From the NCBI RefSeq assembly GCF_037893015.1, contig NC_133663.1, forward strand, positions 930,001-994,000: a stretch of 64,000 nucleotides of DNA. The letters are read 5' to 3'. Source of the DNA: Macrotis lagotis. Its lineage: Eukaryota > Chordata > Mammalia > Peramelemorphia > Peramelidae. The position numbers and the translations under genes were made by a program. The stretch's first letter is position 1; the number at the start of each line of letters is the position of its first letter. The notes beneath the pieces were generated by a model, which saw only the letters and a program-made list of their open reading frames with translations, had not been told where the DNA came from and made no database searches. Positions 61,016 to 64,000 of the stretch are shown in pieces.

Positions 61016-61369
61016 TTTCTGGTGGAGTGGTGTTGTCTTCAAGAAAAATGGCAAAAGTCTTTCCAAGCTCTAGATCAGGTAACTTCATTTCCAGAAATCC
61101 CCAGTGTCATTCTAGATTGGACTATTAACTAAAGGAATGGAGGTCAATGAGCCTTTAACAAAAACGATTTTTTAAAAAATAAACCCAGTTTGAAGAACAG
61201 ATGACCAGAAATACTGGAAAATCTGGAAAGCAGCATGGTGGAAAATGGACTTTGACCTGCAACTTCCACCACATACTACAATTAGGGCCATATGAATTCT
61301 TGACCAAAGCCTGAAAGTTTACAGTGCCCTTTGGGATACAGACTTAAATCACTGAGACAAAAGGCATGC

Positions 61370-62094
61370 AGATGTGAACTCATCCAACCTTTCTGGAGAG
61401 CAGTCTGGAACTACACCCAAAGAGCAACAAAAATGTGTGTGCCCTTTGATCCAGCAATACCACTACTGGGTCTATACCCTGAAGAGATGATGAAAAAGGG
61501 TAAAAACATCACTAATATATTCATAGCAGCCCTGTTTGTGGTGGCAAAGAATTGGAAATTGAGTGAATGTCCATCAATTGGGGCAAATTGTGGTATATAT
61601 ACATTATGGAACACTATTGTTCTATTAGAAACCAGGAGGGATGGGAATTCAGGGAAGCCTGGAGGGATTTGCATGAACTGATGCTGACTGAGATGAACAG
61701 AACCAGCAGAACATTGTACACCCTAACAGCAACATAGGGGTGATGATCAACCTTGATGGACTTACTCCATCAGTGCAACAATCAGGCACAACTTGGGGGT
61801 ATCTGTGATGGAGAATGCCATCTGTATCCAGAGAAAGAACTGAGGAGTTTGAACAAAGACCAAGGACTATTACCTTAAATTTAGGGAGAAAAATCTGATA
61901 TCTTATTGTCTGATCTTATCTCTTATACTTTGTTTCTTCCTTAAGGATATGATTTCTCTCTCATCACACTTAATTTGGATCAATGTATACCATGGAAATG
62001 ATGTAAAGACTGACAAATTGCTTTCTGTGGGGGTGGGGGGAGGGAAGCAAGAATAGGGGAAAAATTATAAAACTCAAAATAAATTCTTTTTTAA
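61370..62094 (+). repeat. 5'-truncated L1, young type
   Basis: ORF2 C-terminal text (CTACTGGGTCTATACCCTGA) to a 3' end of AAATAAATTC. AAAAGGCATGC at 61359-61369 and 62095-62105 is an 11-bp target duplication. Confidence 0.92.
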
Positions 62095-62105
62095 AAAAGG
62101 CATGC

Positions 62106-63810
62106 GAGTTTAATAGCTTTGGAGGATTGGACTGGGTCTTTATGAGAATACAAAAGACAGGAGGGTCAGGAACACAGGTGAACTCTGTTCCCTCAGGGTG
62201 AACCCCACCCACACACCTGGGGAGCCTTATGTATACTGGTCTAATTAGACAAGCAACCTCAGGGACTACAATAATGGGAGGTGATGGCCAAGCCATGATT
62301 GAATTCCTAGGCTGAGTTGAGAACTGCTGAGACACAAGCCAGCAGCCAGGAAAGAGCCGTGACTGGCAGAAGTTCCAGGACATCTTTGCCAAGTGGGCAT
62401 GGGAGCAAAGCCAAACTTGGCCCTTAACTGGTACTGTGGATTGTGGGACCTCTGTGGGGTCAGGAAAGATCTAGTCTTGATGACCCCCCAAGTATAAGAC
62501 TGGAGGACTTGCTTCACCTGAGGGAAGTTATCTCTGGATGCCACCTGGGCCACCAGTTCTTTCCTTTTTTGACTACCTAAATTCTGAGGATGGAATAGCA
62601 GAACTCTTCACTAGGGTGGGCTGAGCAAGGCTTTGACTGGCAGGGTGCCCATATCTAGAAAGATGTGCTCCTCTTCCAAACCACTAATTTGGCTCTACAG
62701 GGCCCAGCCCTGAGCTGCCATCTGTATACTGACTGGCTCTCACCCACCATGCCACTTCTCTCCTGGCTGAGACTTACCTCTTCCTGCCCACCTCCTCTTC
62801 TGGGCATGAAATATGGGTCATCGGACTCACCATAATGAGAATCAAGTCACCCTCTCCCCACAGTCCAACTGCACATGATGGTGGTAGATTATCCCAGGGA
62901 CCTGTGATAGACCACCTGCCCAGGACTTGGGTGGTACCTATCCTCCCATTGGAAACCTGGGATCCCTCCCTTGGAGCAGAGAACCCTCCCCAAATGAATT
63001 TGCACAAGACAGTGGGGTTCCTAGTAACCACTCAGTTCAGCCCTAGATCAGAGGTCTCCATTTTGTTTGCTGGAACTGAGGGTCCTTTTTTTTGTTGGGA
63101 CCACCTAGTCACAGGTCAAATCCAGAGATTCTCAGAGAAAATCTCTGGTAAATAGCCTGTGACTGGGGAGAAGTCTCAATACTGAACCATTTGAGGGACT
63201 AATTTCTTTCCAGAAGGACCCATTTAGATGCTGGGTCCGGCTCCCTTCCCAAGTGGCGCACCTGCCCTGGCTTTGGCAGTCCCCTCCAAGAGAATCCTTC
63301 AGGGGCAGGTCCTGCCTAAGCCACCTTGTGGGTCCCAAGGTTCTTTCCAGAACAACAGGCTTACATGATATGATCGGGTGACCAAGGCCAGCAGTCCCTC
63401 TTCTGGACACAATGGCCAAGCATTCCCAAGGTTGTGCATACAAGGGCCAAGCTTGGCCACTCTTGGTGGCCCCACCCAATCTTCTGCCTAATTAAATCCA
63501 AAAGCCCTGGAAAGAGCTCCAGTTCAATGTCATCGCATACACCCTGTGGGGCCCTGGGAGAGAGGTCGCACCTGCAGCCTATGTCAGAATCATCCCCAAG
63601 AAAGCCCAACCCTCCCCCTGGGGCCCAGCACCAAAGCTAATGGTTTCTGGATCAGAGTTGACTCTTGTCTATCTCTGACTGAGGAGCCCCCAAGTCTGAC
63701 CAGTGTCCATGTGCACCCAGAGTTTCATGCTGGACCCTGGGGGACACTGATGAACCCCAGGACTTGTCTTACTCCCAAAGCACATATGCTGCAAGGCCTG
63801 GGCCTATGGC
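62106..63810. other. Unassigned stretch before TEKT1
   Basis: 1.7 kb of balanced composition with no repeat or exon I can name. Open frames on both strands have no recognised domain. It may include TEKT1 downstream sequence. Confidence 0.35.
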
Positions 63811-63817
63811 TACTGAG

Positions 63818-63823
63818 TTTAAT
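63818..63823 (-). terminator. TEKT1: Candidate polyadenylation signal of TEKT1
   Basis: The minus strand reads ATTAAA, the commonest variant signal, 71-76 bp beyond the TEKT1 stop codon. Confidence 0.5.
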
Positions 63824-63893
63824 GAAAATCTGAAATCTATCATGAAAATTAGTTGGGGTAGGGGCCCCAGGCCCAGATCCCAGGCTGCAGGGC

Positions 63894-64000
<107 letters not shown>

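Noticed and set aside
62774-63479. Overlapping open frames of 85-115 codons before TEKT1
   Set aside because: No domain, no splice pattern matching tektins, and frames on both strands are of similar length as expected by chance.

Overview
The window is vertebrate nuclear DNA and most likely from a marsupial, probably an Australian one. The evidence is many copies of a ~150 bp tRNA-derived SINE (box-like head, ending in a GCCTTGCAAAAACCTAAA-type tail), an older ~220 bp tRNA-SINE with a 'GGCAAACCACTCCAG' body, MIR/THER and L2/CR1 relics, and L1 copies of the marsupial type. No repeat search was run, so species and subfamily names are inference.

The gene content is a conserved block known in human at 17p13: SLC13A5 (minus), XAF1 (plus), FBXO39 (plus) and TEKT1 (minus). 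SLC13A5 occupies about 1.3-14.4 kb. Its first seven coding exons (residues 1-347 of about 565) are present with canonical splice sites, and the remaining exons lie beyond the left edge. XAF1 (35.95-44.96 kb) is complete in seven exons, 297 residues, all phases joining. FBXO39 (51.5-55.1 kb) is complete in three coding exons, 443 residues. Only the last coding exon of TEKT1 is present, at the right edge.

Region by region: 1-16 kb holds SLC13A5, its CpG-rich promoter and a large CA/TCTCTG simple-repeat block. 16-35 kb is gene-free and carries a dense pile of nested L1s and SINEs (worst at 17.3-26.2 and 29.2-31.6 kb). 35.4-45 kb is XAF1, with an interferon-type promoter element. 46-48 kb is an L1 and a transcript-like 3' end. 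48.5-49.3 kb is a CpG-rich promoter assigned to FBXO39. 49.5-55.2 kb is FBXO39 with low-complexity repeats around its large coding exon. 55.2-63.8 kb is a repeat-rich interval between convergent FBXO39 and TEKT1.

The genes do not form a pathway. NaCT imports citrate at the plasma membrane, XAF1 is an interferon-induced pro-apoptotic zinc-finger protein, FBXO39 is a ubiquitin-ligase adaptor, and TEKT1 is a ciliary/flagellar microtubule protein. I found no convincing undescribed multi-gene system. The best leads are a degenerate fifth zinc finger in XAF1, a 34-bp minisatellite beside SLC13A5 exon 1, a duplicated intronic segment flanking SLC13A5 exon 2, an L1+SINE pair sharing one 12-bp target in triplicate, a short DNA transposon inside a SINE, and a GAA/GA tract just inside the FBXO39 intron.
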